Positions 40,700 through 49,336 of a stretch of 64,000 nucleotides of DNA are shown piece by piece; the stretch's first letter is position 1; each line of letters opens with the position of its first letter. This stretch comes from Micromonospora andamanensis (GTDB lineage: Bacteria > Actinomycetota > Actinomycetes > Mycobacteriales > Micromonosporaceae). The stretch spans positions 124,001 through 188,000 of the forward strand of contig NZ_BOOZ01000004.1 of the NCBI RefSeq assembly GCF_016863495.1. Direction: 5' to 3'. A program made the translations under genes and the position numbers. Under the pieces are notes generated by a model. That model was not told where the DNA came from, ran no database searches, and was given only the letters and a program-made list of their open reading frames with translations.

Positions 40700-42067
40700 A
40701 TGGTGAACCAAACTGTGCCGCCGGTCGGGTCGGGCCCACCCGTGCGTGCCGCCGGCCAGACCGCCGGCGAAGACGGCCGGCTCTGGGAGCTGGCCCGCGA
40801 CACCCTCGACGGCAACTGGGCGGGTGGACACACGGTGCCGTCGCGCACCCTGTACCCGCATCAGTGGAGCTGGGACTCCGCCTTTATCGCGATCGGCTGG
40901 GCCCACGTTCGTCCGGAGCGCACCTGGTCGGAGCTGACCAGCCTGTTCCGCGCCCAGTGGCGCGACGGTCGGGTGCCGCACATCGTGTTCAATCCGGCCG
41001 TGTCCGGCGGGGCCTACTTTCCCGGGCCCGCGTTCTGGGCGTCCGAGACCGTCGAGGGAGCGCCCGCGGTGGCCACCTCCGGCCTGGTGCAGCCGCCGGT
41101 GCACGCGCTGGCCGCCTGGCACGCGTACCGCCGGCTGCCGTCGGAGGAGGGGCGGGCCGCGTTGCGCCGGCTCTATCCGCGCCTGGTGGCGCAGCAGCGC
41201 TACCTCGCCACCTGCCGTGATGTCGGTGGCGCCGGGCTGGCCAGCATCGTGCATCCGTGGGAGTCCGGACTGGACAACAGCCCAGCCTGGGACGCACCGA
41301 TGTCCGCGGTGCCGGCGGAGGCGGCGGTGATGCGGGCGTACCGGCGGCGGGACACGGTGCACGCCGATCCGGCGCACCGACCGACCGACCTGGACTACGC
41401 GCGGTACGTCACGATCGTCACCGCGTACCGCGCGGGCGGTTACCGCGACGACGACCTGGCCGAGCGGCATCCGTTCCTGGTGGAGTGTCCGCTGTTCAAC
41501 GCGGCAATGGGCGCGTCGGAGTTGGCGCTCGCCGGGATCGCCGAGGTGGTAGGTGCCGACCCGGGCCCGCACCGGGAGCGGGCGGTCCGGATCACCGAGG
41601 CCGTGGTGACCCGGCTGTACGACCCGGACAGTGGCACCTTCCACCCGCGTGACCTGCGTACCGGCCGGCTCACCCCGGCGCGCACGGTGCTCGGGCTGAC
41701 CCCGCTGATCCTGCCCGGCCTGCCGACCCGACAGATCGAGGCGGTGCTCGCCGAGGCCCGCTCGGCCCGCTTCGGTCTCGCCGCGCGGATGGACCGGCCA
41801 CTACCCAGCCACGACCGCACCGCCACCGACTTCGAGCCGCTGCGCTACTGGCGCGGTCCGAGCTGGATGAACATCGTCTGGCTGATCCGGCATGGACTGC
41901 TGGCGCACGGTCACGACCGGTTGGCGGCCGGGCTGCGTACCTCGATGATCGAACTGGTCGCGGCGGCCGGCTGCCACGAGTACTTCCACCCGGACACCGG
42001 TGCCGGCCTGGGCTCACCCGCGTTCAGTTGGACGGCGGCCCTGCTGCTGGACGTGCTGGCCGACTGA
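40700..42067 (+). CDS. GH63-like glucosylglycerate hydrolase family protein
   Basis: A 455-residue (alpha/alpha)6-barrel glycoside hydrolase. Motifs include HQWSWDSAFIAIGW near residue 55, IVHPWESGLDNSPAWD near 185, and the C-terminal YFHPDTGAGLGSPAFSWTAAL. These fit the GH63 branch containing mycobacterial glucosylglycerate hydrolase, whose length (about 446) is similar. It would release glucose and glycerate from glucosylglycerate, an osmolyte and nitrogen-starvation solute. The ATG at 40700 has no clear ribosome-binding site, so a leaderless transcript is possible. Other GH63 specificities (mannosylglycerate) cannot be excluded. Confidence 0.78.
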   Translation: MVNQTVPPVGSGPPVRAAGQTAGEDGRLWELARDTLDGNWAGGHTVPSRTLYPHQWSWDSAFIAIGWAHVRPERTWSELTSLFRAQWRDGRVPHIVFNPAVSGGAYFPGPAFWASETVEGAPAVATSGLVQPPVHALAAWHAYRRLPSEEGRAALRRLYPRLVAQQRYLATCRDVGGAGLASIVHPWESGLDNSPAWDAPMSAVPAEAAVMRAYRRRDTVHADPAHRPTDLDYARYVTIVTAYRAGGYRDDDLAERHPFLVECPLFNAAMGASELALAGIAEVVGADPGPHRERAVRITEAVVTRLYDPDSGTFHPRDLRTGRLTPARTVLGLTPLILPGLPTRQIEAVLAEARSARFGLAARMDRPLPSHDRTATDFEPLRYWRGPSWMNIVWLIRHGLLAHGHDRLAAGLRTSMIELVAAAGCHEYFHPDTGAGLGSPAFSWTAALLLDVLAD

Positions 42068-42220
42068 CAGGTGCGGGGCACGACCCGCCGATGGCACTGC
42101 CGGTCGACGGGTGGCGTCAACCGGGGGCAGGTAGGTTGCTGTCCAGGGGTGGGCCGGCTGCCGCGCCGGTTCCGGGTGGCCACCGTCACCGGCCGACCGG
42201 TCGGCGGGGAGGGGCGTGCG

Positions 42221-42865
42221 ATGAGTCGGGACAGCTTCGACGAGCAGCTTGACCGCCTCACCGGCGTCCTGGCGGTGATGAGTCGGGACGCCAGCGCGGC
42301 GATCCGGGGGGCCAGCACCGCCCTGCTGGAGGTGGACCGGGGCGCGGCCGAGACAGTGCTCGCCGGTGACGCCGTGCTGGACGCCCGGCGGGCCGAGGTG
42401 GAGGCGATGATCCCCGAGGTGCTGGTGCGGCACCAGCCGGTCGCCTCGGACCTGCGGCTGGTGGTGTGCGCGCTGCGGATCGCCGGTGCCCTGGAACGGA
42501 TGGGTGACCTGGCGGTGCACGTCGCGAAGGTGGCGCTGCGCCGGCATCCGGTGGGTGTGGTCCCGGAGCCGGCGATGCCGGTGATGACGGCGCTGGCCGA
42601 GGCGGCGGCCCGCGTCGCCGACAAGTGCGCGCTCGTGCTGGCCACCCGGGACCGACTCGACGCGATGCAGCTCGGGTTGGACGACGACGAGGTCGACGCC
42701 GCCCAGGAACGCCTGCTGTCGCTGCTCGTCGCCGGCTGGCCATACGGGGTGGAGTCCGCTATCGATCTGGCCCTGCTCGGCCGGTACTACGAGCGCTACG
42801 CCGACCAGGCGGTGAACGTCGGACGCCAGGTCGTCTACCTGGTGACCGGCACCATCCGGCTCTGA
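42221..42865 (+). CDS. phoU: Phosphate transport system regulator PhoU
   Basis: A 214-residue protein with two three-helix PhoU domains. It begins FDEQLDRLTGVLAVMSRDAS and has the conserved E/D-rich repeats RIAGALERMGDLAVHVAKVA and LGRYYERYADQAVNVGRQV. PhoU dampens Pst/PhoR signalling when phosphate is plentiful. The ATG at 42221 follows GGGGAGGGG. It precedes pstS by 215 bases with a PHO box between, so phoU itself is outside the phosphate-induced transcript that starts at that box. Confidence 0.88.
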   Translation: MSRDSFDEQLDRLTGVLAVMSRDASAAIRGASTALLEVDRGAAETVLAGDAVLDARRAEVEAMIPEVLVRHQPVASDLRLVVCALRIAGALERMGDLAVHVAKVALRRHPVGVVPEPAMPVMTALAEAAARVADKCALVLATRDRLDAMQLGLDDDEVDAAQERLLSLLVAGWPYGVESAIDLALLGRYYERYADQAVNVGRQVVYLVTGTIRL

Positions 42866-42972
42866 GCGGGCCCACGAAGGCCAGCCGCCGGCGCGCGAAA
42901 TTCCGGACATCCGGTACGCCGCACCCGCAACGTCACATCCTGGCTCCCGATTGGCCACCACCGAGCCGGCAA

Positions 42973-42994
42973 GTTCATTTTTCGTTCACCTGGG
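42973..42994 (+). promoter_or_regulatory. PHO box upstream of pstS
   Basis: Two adjacent 11-bp direct repeats, GTTCATTTTTC and GTTCACCTGGG, match the actinobacterial PhoP-binding PHO box, in which each unit begins GTTCA. TACCTG at 43009-43014, 18 bases after TTCACC, could serve as -10. pstS starts 86 bases downstream of the box. Confidence 0.82.
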
Positions 42995-43080
42995 TCCGGG
43001 AGTCCGGCTACCTGCGCCTCCTAACTTGACTCGCGTACGGCCCGGACGGGCTGATGCACCCCGATAGAGAGGCTTACCTG

Positions 43081-44157
43081 GTGAACCGCAACGTGCTTTC
43101 GCGGCGCGTCCTTGCCGGCGTCGCGCTTGCCGCGCTCGCGCTTACCGGCTGTGGTAGCAACGGCAACAGCTCGGAGCCGGGCGGCAGTGGCGGCGACGGC
43201 GCCTACGCCGACCTGTCCGGCGAGTTGAAGGCGTCGGGCGCCAGCTTCCCGGACGCTTACTACCAAGAGGTCGTCGAAGCCTTCAAGGGCGAGGCGTCCA
43301 ACGTGACGGTCACCTACAACGCGACCGGTTCCGGCACGGGCAAGAAGCAGTTCGGTGAGGGTCTTGTCGACTTCGCCGGCACCGACAGCCTGGTGAAGGA
43401 CACCGACGGCGTCGCTGCGGGTTCGTTCCTCTACGTCCCGACGGTGGCCGCCCCGATCACGGTCTCCTACAACCTTCAGGGCGTCGACAAGCTCCAGCTC
43501 AGCCCGGAGACGCTCGCCAAGATCTTCCAGACCGACATCAAGACCTGGGACGACGCGGCCATCAAGGCCGACAACCCGGGTGTCGAGCTGCCCAACACGC
43601 CGATCACCGTCGCGCACCGCTCGGACGGCTCCGGCACCACAAGCAACTTCACCAAGTACCTCGACGCCGCTGCCGCCGGCACCTGGAAGCTGGGCAGCGG
43701 TGACACCGTGGCCTGGCCCGCCAGCACCCAGGGCGGCGAGAAGAACACTGGTGTCGCCCAGATCGTCAAGCAGACAAACGGTGCCGTCGGGTACGTCGAC
43801 CTGAGCGACGCGAAGGCCACCGGCCTGAAGTTCGCCGCCATCAAGAACAAGGACGGCCAGTTCGTCGAGCCGTCGCTGGAGGGCACCACCGCCGGCCTGG
43901 AGGGTGCCGAGGTCGCCGAGGACCTGAGCTACAACCCGCTCAACGCCGCCGGTGCCACCGCGTACCCGATCACCGCACCGACCTTCATCATCGTGAAGAC
44001 CTCGTACGGCGACGCCGCCAAGGCCGAGCTGGTCAAGGGCTTCCTCACCTACCTGCTCAACGACGGCCAGGAACTGGCCGAGGAGGTCGACTTCGCACCG
44101 CTGCCGGCCTCCCTCAAGGAGAAGGCGCTGGCCCAGGTCGAGAAGATCCAGGGCTGA
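43081..44157 (+). CDS. pstS: Phosphate ABC transporter substrate-binding lipoprotein
   Basis: A 358-residue phosphate-binding lipoprotein. The signal peptide ends in the lipobox LTGC with the lipidated C24. The mature protein has a Gly/Ser linker, then KASGASFPDAYYQEVVEAF and the phosphate-contact regions GTDSLV and HRSDGSGTTSNFTKYL. The GTG at 43081 follows a GAGAGG site; an ATG at 43054 would add nine residues before the signal. The PHO box upstream indicates induction on phosphate starvation. A strong hairpin separates it from pstC. Confidence 0.93.
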   Translation: MNRNVLSRRVLAGVALAALALTGCGSNGNSSEPGGSGGDGAYADLSGELKASGASFPDAYYQEVVEAFKGEASNVTVTYNATGSGTGKKQFGEGLVDFAGTDSLVKDTDGVAAGSFLYVPTVAAPITVSYNLQGVDKLQLSPETLAKIFQTDIKTWDDAAIKADNPGVELPNTPITVAHRSDGSGTTSNFTKYLDAAAAGTWKLGSGDTVAWPASTQGGEKNTGVAQIVKQTNGAVGYVDLSDAKATGLKFAAIKNKDGQFVEPSLEGTTAGLEGAEVAEDLSYNPLNAAGATAYPITAPTFIIVKTSYGDAAKAELVKGFLTYLLNDGQELAEEVDFAPLPASLKEKALAQVEKIQG

Positions 44158-44169
44158 TCAAATCAAGAT

Positions 44170-44220
44170 CGCTAGGGCGTTCCAGCTGGGGACGGGATCA
44201 CGTCGATCCCGTCCCTAGCG
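44170..44220 (+). terminator. Intercistronic hairpin between pstS and pstC
   Basis: The 11-bp stem GGGACGGGATC / GATCCCGTCCC (44189-44199 with 44205-44215) has a 5-base loop. An outer pair, CGCTAGGG (44170-44177) and CCCTAGCG (44213-44220), overlaps the inner 3' arm, allowing an alternative fold. It probably attenuates read-through or protects the pstS mRNA, giving more PstS than PstCAB. Confidence 0.65.
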
Positions 44221-44242
44221 GGGTACCTGAGCTGGAGTGAAG

Positions 44243-45235
44243 ATGACCTTGACGAACAATCCCCCCGCCACCAAGCCGACGTTGACCCAGCGCGGCAGCA
44301 GCGCCCTCGGCGACCGCATCTTCTCCTGGTGGACGCTCGGCACCGGTCTGCTGGTGCTGGCGATCCTCGGGTTGATCCTCATCACCACCGTCCGGGAGGC
44401 CTGGCCCGCGTTCGACGCGATGGGCCTGCGCTTCATCACCGAACGCGTCTGGGACCCGAACCCGGCCACCGGCGACGCCATCTTCGGTGCGCTGTCGTTC
44501 GCGTACGGCACCGCTGTCTCGTCGCTCATCGCGCTGCTGTTCGCGGTGCCGGTCTCGGTCGGCATCGCGCTGTTCCTGACCGAGCTGGCCCCCCGCCGGC
44601 TGCGCGGCCCGGCGGTCACCGTGATCGACCTGCTGGCCGCCGTACCGTCGGTGGTCTTCGGCCTCTGGGGCATCCTGGTGGTGGCCCCCGCGCTGGTCCC
44701 GATCTACCAGTGGATGCACGACGTCTTCGGTGGCATACCGCTGCTCGGCCGCCTCTTCGGCCCGGTCGGCAGCGGTCGCAACTTCATGACCGCTGGCCTG
44801 ATCCTGGCGATCATGGTCACCCCGATCATCACCTCGATCACCCGCGAGGTGTTCAGCACGGTGCCGCGCGCCGACAAGGACGCCGCTCTCGCCCTGGGCG
44901 CCACCCGCTGGGAGATGATCCGGGGCGCGGTATTCCCGCACAGCTTCGGCGGGGTCGTCGGCGCGGTGATGCTCGGCCTGGGCCGGGCGATGGGCGAGAC
45001 GATCGCGGTGGCCCTGGTCATCGGCGGCGCCACGAACATCACCGCGAACCTGTTCTCTCCCGGCAACTCGATGGCCGCCGTCATCGTGCAGCAGTTCGGC
45101 GAGTCCACAGGCACCTTCACCGCCGCGCTCATCGGTCTCGGCGTGGTGCTGTTCGCGATGACGGTGCTGATCAACGTGCTTGCCCAGGTGGTCGTCCGTC
45201 GGGCCGAGGCCCGGATGAAGGGAAGCGTCGCGTGA
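44243..45235 (+). CDS. pstC: Phosphate ABC transporter permease PstC
   Basis: A 330-residue inner-membrane permease with six predicted transmembrane segments. The EAA loop reads ALALGATRWEMIRGAVFPHSFGG, where it contacts PstB, and GRAMGETIAVALVIG follows. The ATG at 44243 has GGAG five bases upstream; a GTG at 44237 is in frame but worse placed. It overlaps pstA by four bases (GTGA). Confidence 0.93.
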   Translation: MTLTNNPPATKPTLTQRGSSALGDRIFSWWTLGTGLLVLAILGLILITTVREAWPAFDAMGLRFITERVWDPNPATGDAIFGALSFAYGTAVSSLIALLFAVPVSVGIALFLTELAPRRLRGPAVTVIDLLAAVPSVVFGLWGILVVAPALVPIYQWMHDVFGGIPLLGRLFGPVGSGRNFMTAGLILAIMVTPIITSITREVFSTVPRADKDAALALGATRWEMIRGAVFPHSFGGVVGAVMLGLGRAMGETIAVALVIGGATNITANLFSPGNSMAAVIVQQFGESTGTFTAALIGLGVVLFAMTVLINVLAQVVVRRAEARMKGSVA

Positions 45236-46146
45236 CTCTCACCGCACCACCCGCCGCCCGCCCGGCCGCCAGCGGGCCCGACCTGACCAGGGCGGCGCTT
45301 TCCGGCCGCCGCCGGTTCACCAACCATCTCGCCACGTCGGCCATCTGGTTCGCCGTCCTGCTCGCGGTCATCCCGCTGGCGCTGGTGACCTACACCGTCA
45401 TCGCCAAGGGCGGCGGGGTGATGAGCCTGTCGTTCCTGAACGAGGACATCCCGAACTCCTACCGCCGTGAGGGTGGGGGCATGGGCCCGGCGATCGTCGG
45501 CACGCTGCTCATCACCGGGATGGCTGCCCTGATGGCGATCCCGCTCGGTGTCTTCGGCGCGATCTACCTCAACGAGTACGGCAAGCAGCGGCCCCTGGCC
45601 CGGGTCATCAGGTTGATGTCCGACGTGATGACAGGCGTGCCGTCGATCGTGATGGGTTTGTTCATCTACATCTCCTGGGTGCTGCTCGTCGGTGAGCAGA
45701 CCGGTTTCGCCGGCGCATTGGCGCTGGCCTGCCTGATGCTGCCGGTGGTCATCCGCAGCAGCGAGGAGATGCTCCGGCTGGTCCCCGACGAGCTGCGGCA
45801 GGCCAGCATGGCGCTGGGTGCCCGCAAGTGGAAGACCACGCTCACCGTGGTGCTGCCCGCGGCGATCTCCGGGATCACCAGCGGCTCGCTGCTGGCCGTC
45901 GCCCGCGCGGCCGGCGAGACCGCGCCGATCATCATCGTCACCGGGATCGTCTTCTCGCCCAACTGGAACCTCTTCGACGGCTCCAACACGGCGTTGCCGG
46001 CGCAGATCTTCCGCAACGCCAGCCAGCCCTTCGAAGCCGCCCAGGACCGGGCCTGGGGTGCGGCGCTGACGCTCATCGTGATCGTGCTCGGCTTCACCAT
46101 CATCGCCCGATTCATCTCCAGCCGGTTCGCCATCAAGGAGCGCTGA
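45232..46146 (+). CDS. pstA: Phosphate ABC transporter permease PstA
   Basis: A 304-residue permease partner of PstC. It has an N-terminal hydrophobic segment at about residues 35-58, [29 protein letters not shown], and the EAA loop [25 protein letters not shown]. The start is GTG at 45232. The stop is followed at once by the pstB ATG, so PstA and PstB are coupled. Confidence 0.93.
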   Translation: MTLTAPPAARPAASGPDLTRAALSGRRRFTNHLATSAIWFAVLLAVIPLALVTYTVIAKGGGVMSLSFLNEDIPNSYRREGGGMGPAIVGTLLITGMAALMAIPLGVFGAIYLNEYGKQRPLARVIRLMSDVMTGVPSIVMGLFIYISWVLLVGEQTGFAGALALACLMLPVVIRSSEEMLRLVPDELRQASMALGARKWKTTLTVVLPAAISGITSGSLLAVARAAGETAPIIIVTGIVFSPNWNLFDGSNTALPAQIFRNASQPFEAAQDRAWGAALTLIVIVLGFTIIARFISSRFAIKER

Positions 46147-46147
46147 C

Positions 46148-47011
46148 ATGGCCAGCAACGACACCAACCTCACCACCCGCCCGTCCGTGGCGGTGCACGC
46201 TCCCGGCACCACCATCTCCGGCGCGGACTCCGCAAACGCGTCAGTGATGCAGTTGCGCGACGTCAGCGTCTACTACGGCAACTACGAGGCGGTCCGCGGC
46301 ACCAGCATGCCGATCCAGCAGAACCAGGTCACCGCGATGATCGGGCCGTCCGGCTGCGGCAAGTCCACGGTGCTGCGGGCGCTCAACCGGATGAACGACC
46401 CGATCCCGGGTGCCCGGGTCAGCGGTGACGTCCTCTTCCACGGCCAGGACCTGTACGCCAAGGACGTCGACCCGATCCAGGTGCGCCGGCGCATCGGCAT
46501 GGTGTTCCAGAAGCCCAACCCGTTCCCCAAGTCCATCTACGACAACGTCGCGTACGGGCTGCGGATCAACGGCATCAAGGGCCGCCTCGACGACCACGTC
46601 GAGGAGGCGCTGACGAAGGCCGCGCTCTGGGACGAGGTCAAGGACAAGCTGCGCAAGAGCGCCCTGGCGCTCTCCGGCGGGCAGCAGCAGCGGCTCTGCA
46701 TCGCCCGGACGATCGCCGTCAAGCCCGAGGTGATCCTGATGGACGAGCCCTGTTCGGCCCTCGACCCGATCGCCACGGCGAAGATCGAGGATCTGATCTT
46801 CGAGCTGACGAACGACTACACCATCGTGATCGTCACGCACAACATGCAGCAGGCGGCCCGGGTCAGCCACTACACCGCGTTCTTCACCGCCGAGGTGGAC
46901 GAGGCGCAGGAGCGGCACGGGCGACTCGTCGAGTTCAGCCAGACCGGCAAGCTGTTCACCAACCCCGCGGACAAGCGCACGGAGGACTACATCACCGGCC
47001 GCTTCGGCTGA
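46148..47011 (+). CDS. pstB: Phosphate ABC transporter ATP-binding protein PstB
   Basis: A 287-residue ATPase with Walker [11 protein letters not shown]-loop [19 protein letters not shown], signature [14 protein letters not shown], Walker [14 protein letters not shown] and the switch His in [12 protein letters not shown]. An N-terminal extension of about 33 residues precedes the usual start ([13 protein letters not shown]), so ATG at 46247 is an alternative. A hairpin follows the gene. Confidence 0.94.
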   Translation: MASNDTNLTTRPSVAVHAPGTTISGADSANASVMQLRDVSVYYGNYEAVRGTSMPIQQNQVTAMIGPSGCGKSTVLRALNRMNDPIPGARVSGDVLFHGQDLYAKDVDPIQVRRRIGMVFQKPNPFPKSIYDNVAYGLRINGIKGRLDDHVEEALTKAALWDEVKDKLRKSALALSGGQQQRLCIARTIAVKPEVILMDEPCSALDPIATAKIEDLIFELTNDYTIVIVTHNMQQAARVSHYTAFFTAEVDEAQERHGRLVEFSQTGKLFTNPADKRTEDYITGRFG

Positions 47012-47030
47012 GGCCGAACGCGACTGTCGA

Positions 47031-47064
47031 CGGTGGGTCGCCGTTGGTCAAGGGTGACCCACCG
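47031..47064 (+). terminator. Hairpin after the pst operon
   Basis: Arms CGGTGGGTC (47031-47039) and GACCCACCG (47056-47064) pair perfectly around a 16-base loop, 20 bases after the pstB stop. It probably ends the pst transcript. Confidence 0.5.
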
Positions 47065-47190
47065 GGCGTGGCTGGCTCGTCGTGACGTCGAGCCGCCTCC
47101 GTTCGCCCGTCGCCGACCTGTAGTGCGGGGGATCGCCCTGCGCGACCGAGGTGTCGCGGCGGGCCTGAACTGAACCGGAGCCGGTGTGCG

Positions 47191-47940
47191 ATGAACAATC
47201 TCGTCGAGGCCACCAGGGGTGACCATCGATCCGACGGGCGTTTCGTGCTGCTCGTGGTGGACGACGACGAGAGCGTCGGTGCCGGGTTGGTCGCCCAGTT
47301 GGCCGACCACCTGGTACGTGGCCACCACTTCGCGCACGCCGCCGAGGCGCTGCTGGCCGCCGGGGCGCTGCAACCGGACGCGGCAGTGGTCGCCGCCGGA
47401 CTGTCCACCATGAGCTGCACCGAGTTGGTGCGGCTGCTCGCCCGCCGGGCGGGGATTCCCACTGTGGTCGGGGTGGGCGACGAGGACGGTGGCGTCGCCG
47501 CCGCCGCGCTCAAGGCCGGTGCCACCGCCTGCGTACGGCGCCCCTACCGGGCCGAGGAGGTGCTGCCCATCCTGCGGGCCATCCGCCCGGAGACCTCAGG
47601 CGCCCTCGATCCGCCGATCGAGCTGGGCGGGCTGCGGGTGGACCCGGCCACGTTCGAGGCGAGCGTGGACGGCCGGTCGGTGGCCCTGCCGCTGAAGGAG
47701 TTCCGGCTGCTCTACTTCTTCATGAGCCACGCGGAGCGAACTGTCACCCGCGAGCAACTGCTCGCCGCCGTCTGGGGTGGTATCTCCGACGACACGTCGA
47801 ACACGTTGACGGTGCACATCAAGCGGCTGCGTCGGCGGCTGGCGCTGGACGGGGACCAGGCGCCGATGATCGTGACGGTACGCGGCCTGGGCTACCGATT
47901 CGTGCCCGCCCAGGCCACGGCAACCCCGTCGACGTCGTGA
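47191..47940 (+). CDS. OmpR/PhoB-type regulator with pseudo-receiver domain
   Basis: A 249-residue protein. The receiver-like domain (about residues 15-125) has the acidic pocket VVDDDES, but the phosphoacceptor Asp is replaced by A68 (DAAVVAAGL) and the conserved Lys by Arg (CVRRPY). The C-terminal winged helix is intact (KEFRLLYFFMSHAERTVTRE, NTLTVHIKRLRRRL, VRGLGYRF). Located after the pst genes with no histidine kinase nearby, it may be a phosphorylation-independent DNA-binding protein for phosphate or redox genes. It overlaps the next gene by four bases. Confidence 0.88.
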   Translation: MNNLVEATRGDHRSDGRFVLLVVDDDESVGAGLVAQLADHLVRGHHFAHAAEALLAAGALQPDAAVVAAGLSTMSCTELVRLLARRAGIPTVVGVGDEDGGVAAAALKAGATACVRRPYRAEEVLPILRAIRPETSGALDPPIELGGLRVDPATFEASVDGRSVALPLKEFRLLYFFMSHAERTVTREQLLAAVWGGISDDTSNTLTVHIKRLRRRLALDGDQAPMIVTVRGLGYRFVPAQATATPSTS

Positions 47941-48488
47941 ACATGCCGGCGCTGCCGCCGTATCCGCCGTCGGGGACGCCGACGGAGGGGATGGTCCTGG
48001 TGGCGGTCCCACTGGCGTACATCCCGCACGTGGCCCGGTTGCTCGCCGACCTCGACGCCCGGCAACGGGTGGGGCCGGTGCCCCGACGACGCGCCGACCC
48101 GGCACCCGGACCGGCGGAGTCCGACTGGACGGTCGAGGACCTGCGCCGGCTCAGCCAGGGGCGCAGCGCCACCCACCGGACGGTATGCGCCGTGCTCGAC
48201 GCGCTCGCCGCCGAGCCGGAGCGGCTGTTCACGGTGGGGGAACTGGCCGAGGCCACCGGACGACCCCGCAAGAAGATCATAGGTGCGATGGCCGGGTTGA
48301 CCCGGCTGTTGAAGGCCCACTACGACTACGCCGGTCGGGGGTTCCCGTTCGACCGGGTGCCCGGGCGGCCGGAGGCCCCTCGGGAGCTGTGCTACACCAT
48401 GGACCGGGTACGGGCCGCCCGCTGGCGGGAGGCGCAGCAGCGGGCGCCGGAGGTGGCCGGGGGCGCGGTCGCGCAGCCGAACCCCTGA
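47937..48488 (+). CDS. Conserved hypothetical protein with winged-helix-like region
   Basis: A 183-residue protein starting GTG at 47937 (overlap GTGA with the pseudo-receiver regulator; ATG at 47943 is also possible). The centre reads like a helix-turn-helix (HRTVCAVLDALAAEPERLFTVGELAEATGRPRKKIIGAMAGLTRLL shortened: helices at about residues 80-122). The C-terminal FPFDRVPGRPEAPRELCYTM is basic/aromatic. It resembles DUF6416-type proteins, though the family name is uncertain. Coupling to the regulator suggests a shared regulatory task. Confidence 0.7.
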   Translation: MNMPALPPYPPSGTPTEGMVLVAVPLAYIPHVARLLADLDARQRVGPVPRRRADPAPGPAESDWTVEDLRRLSQGRSATHRTVCAVLDALAAEPERLFTVGELAEATGRPRKKIIGAMAGLTRLLKAHYDYAGRGFPFDRVPGRPEAPRELCYTMDRVRAARWREAQQRAPEVAGGAVAQPNP

Positions 48489-48509
48489 CCGGGCCGCCGG
48501 CCGGCGCGC

Positions 48510-48968
48510 TCACCGACCGGCGACGCCCGCGGCGTCACCGCGTCGGGTGCCGGCGGCGACCTCCAGCCGGCGGACCTGCTCGATCACCGCCACCACGACG
48601 GCGTGTCCCTCCGGCGACAGGCGGGCGTCGACGAGCCGCAGCGCCACCTGCCGGAGGTGCGGATCGGCAAGCAGTCGGACGAGTTCGTCGTCAGGTGGAT
48701 CCCGGTCGGCGGGGCGTCCGGTGAAGAACGAGGGCGGGCGACCGAAGAAGGCGGCTATCGCCTCCATCACCGACCGTCGCGGGTCCGGCGCCCGGCCCTG
48801 CCGCAGGTTGTTGAGGTGGGTGTGGGAGATCCGGCAGCCGCGTCGGGTCAGCTCGCTGGCGACGTGGCGGACACTGTACGGCTTGCCGGTCGGGTCCGGG
48901 GTGGTGCGGAACAGCCAGTCGAGACGCTCGGCGAAGGTCTCGCCAGGGTGGTCCGGCTCCTCAGGCAT
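48510..48968 (-). CDS. EspR-like helix-turn-helix protein
   Basis: A 152-residue protein with an XRE-type helix-turn-helix and an EspR-like layout. It has FAERLDWLFRTT at the start, SHTHLNNLRQGRAPDPRRS as recognition region, AIAAFFGRPPSFFTG, then a C-terminal helical dimerisation part (ALRLVDARLSPEGHAVVVAVIEQ). Mycobacterial EspR is a nucleoid-associated regulator of ESX-1 genes; here no esx genes are adjacent, but a lone eccB lies about 20 kb away. The ATG at 48968 is preceded by GAGGAG. Confidence 0.75.
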   Translation of the reverse strand: MPEEPDHPGETFAERLDWLFRTTPDPTGKPYSVRHVASELTRRGCRISHTHLNNLRQGRAPDPRRSVMEAIAAFFGRPPSFFTGRPADRDPPDDELVRLLADPHLRQVALRLVDARLSPEGHAVVVAVIEQVRRLEVAAGTRRGDAAGVAGR

Positions 48969-49028
48969 GGAGGCTCCTCGCACGGCGGAACACCAGATTT
49001 ACACGAGGACTGGACACGGAATCCAGCA

Positions 49029-49059
49029 TTGACAGGACTCCTTACTGTACGCCTACGAT
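49029..49059 (+). promoter_or_regulatory. Candidate sigma-70-type promoter
   Basis: TTGACA (49029-49034) and TACGAT (49054-49059) are separated by 19 bases, slightly long for a vegetative promoter. Transcription would begin near 49066, at the edge of the following stem-loop. Confidence 0.4.
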
Positions 49060-49068
49060 GGCATTCGC

Positions 49069-49113
49069 CTGGCAACCCCGGCGGTCGGAAAGCTACGGCC
49101 CGGAGGTTGCCAG
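49069..49113 (+). ncRNA. Candidate structured leader RNA
   Basis: Arms CTGGCAACC (49069-49077) and GGTTGCCAG (49105-49113) form a perfect 9-bp stem. It encloses CCCGG/CCGGG-type pairing and a purine-rich CGGAAAGCTACGG segment. It starts where transcription from the preceding promoter would begin and lies 223 bases upstream of the DUF2267 gene. It could be a riboswitch-like leader or a short RNA; no known class is firmly matched. Confidence 0.3.
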
Positions 49114-49336
49114 CGTGGTCTTTCGGGCACGCCACGTGGCGGGCGAACGGGGGCGCGACGTGTCGTGTGAGCCGCGCACGACGGCCGAGGGACCTCCGGG
49201 CGGCGCTCGTCCCGCCGACCGCGCCCGTGGTCGGTCCCTGACGGGCCCGCCCGGCACCGCACGGAGTCGACCGGGCCGGGCGTTTGCCCGGTGCCGGCGA
49301 GGGTATCCAGCGCGGCGCTGACGACGGGAGGGCGCC

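Larger units (their letters stand above)
48969..49336. other. 368-base intergenic region
   Basis: No convincing gene lies here. The left part holds the promoter of the EspR-like gene. The right part has a TTGACA/TACGAT promoter candidate (49029-49059) followed immediately by a stable stem-loop (49069-49113). The remainder is GC-rich sequence without clear features up to the DUF2267 gene. Confidence 0.6.

Noticed and set aside
49058..49321. 87-aa open frame starting ATG just after the TACGAT box
   Set aside because: It is Arg/Gly/Pro-rich without family similarity, its ATG overlaps the promoter candidate, and no ribosome-binding site precedes it. A stem-loop occupies its first part.
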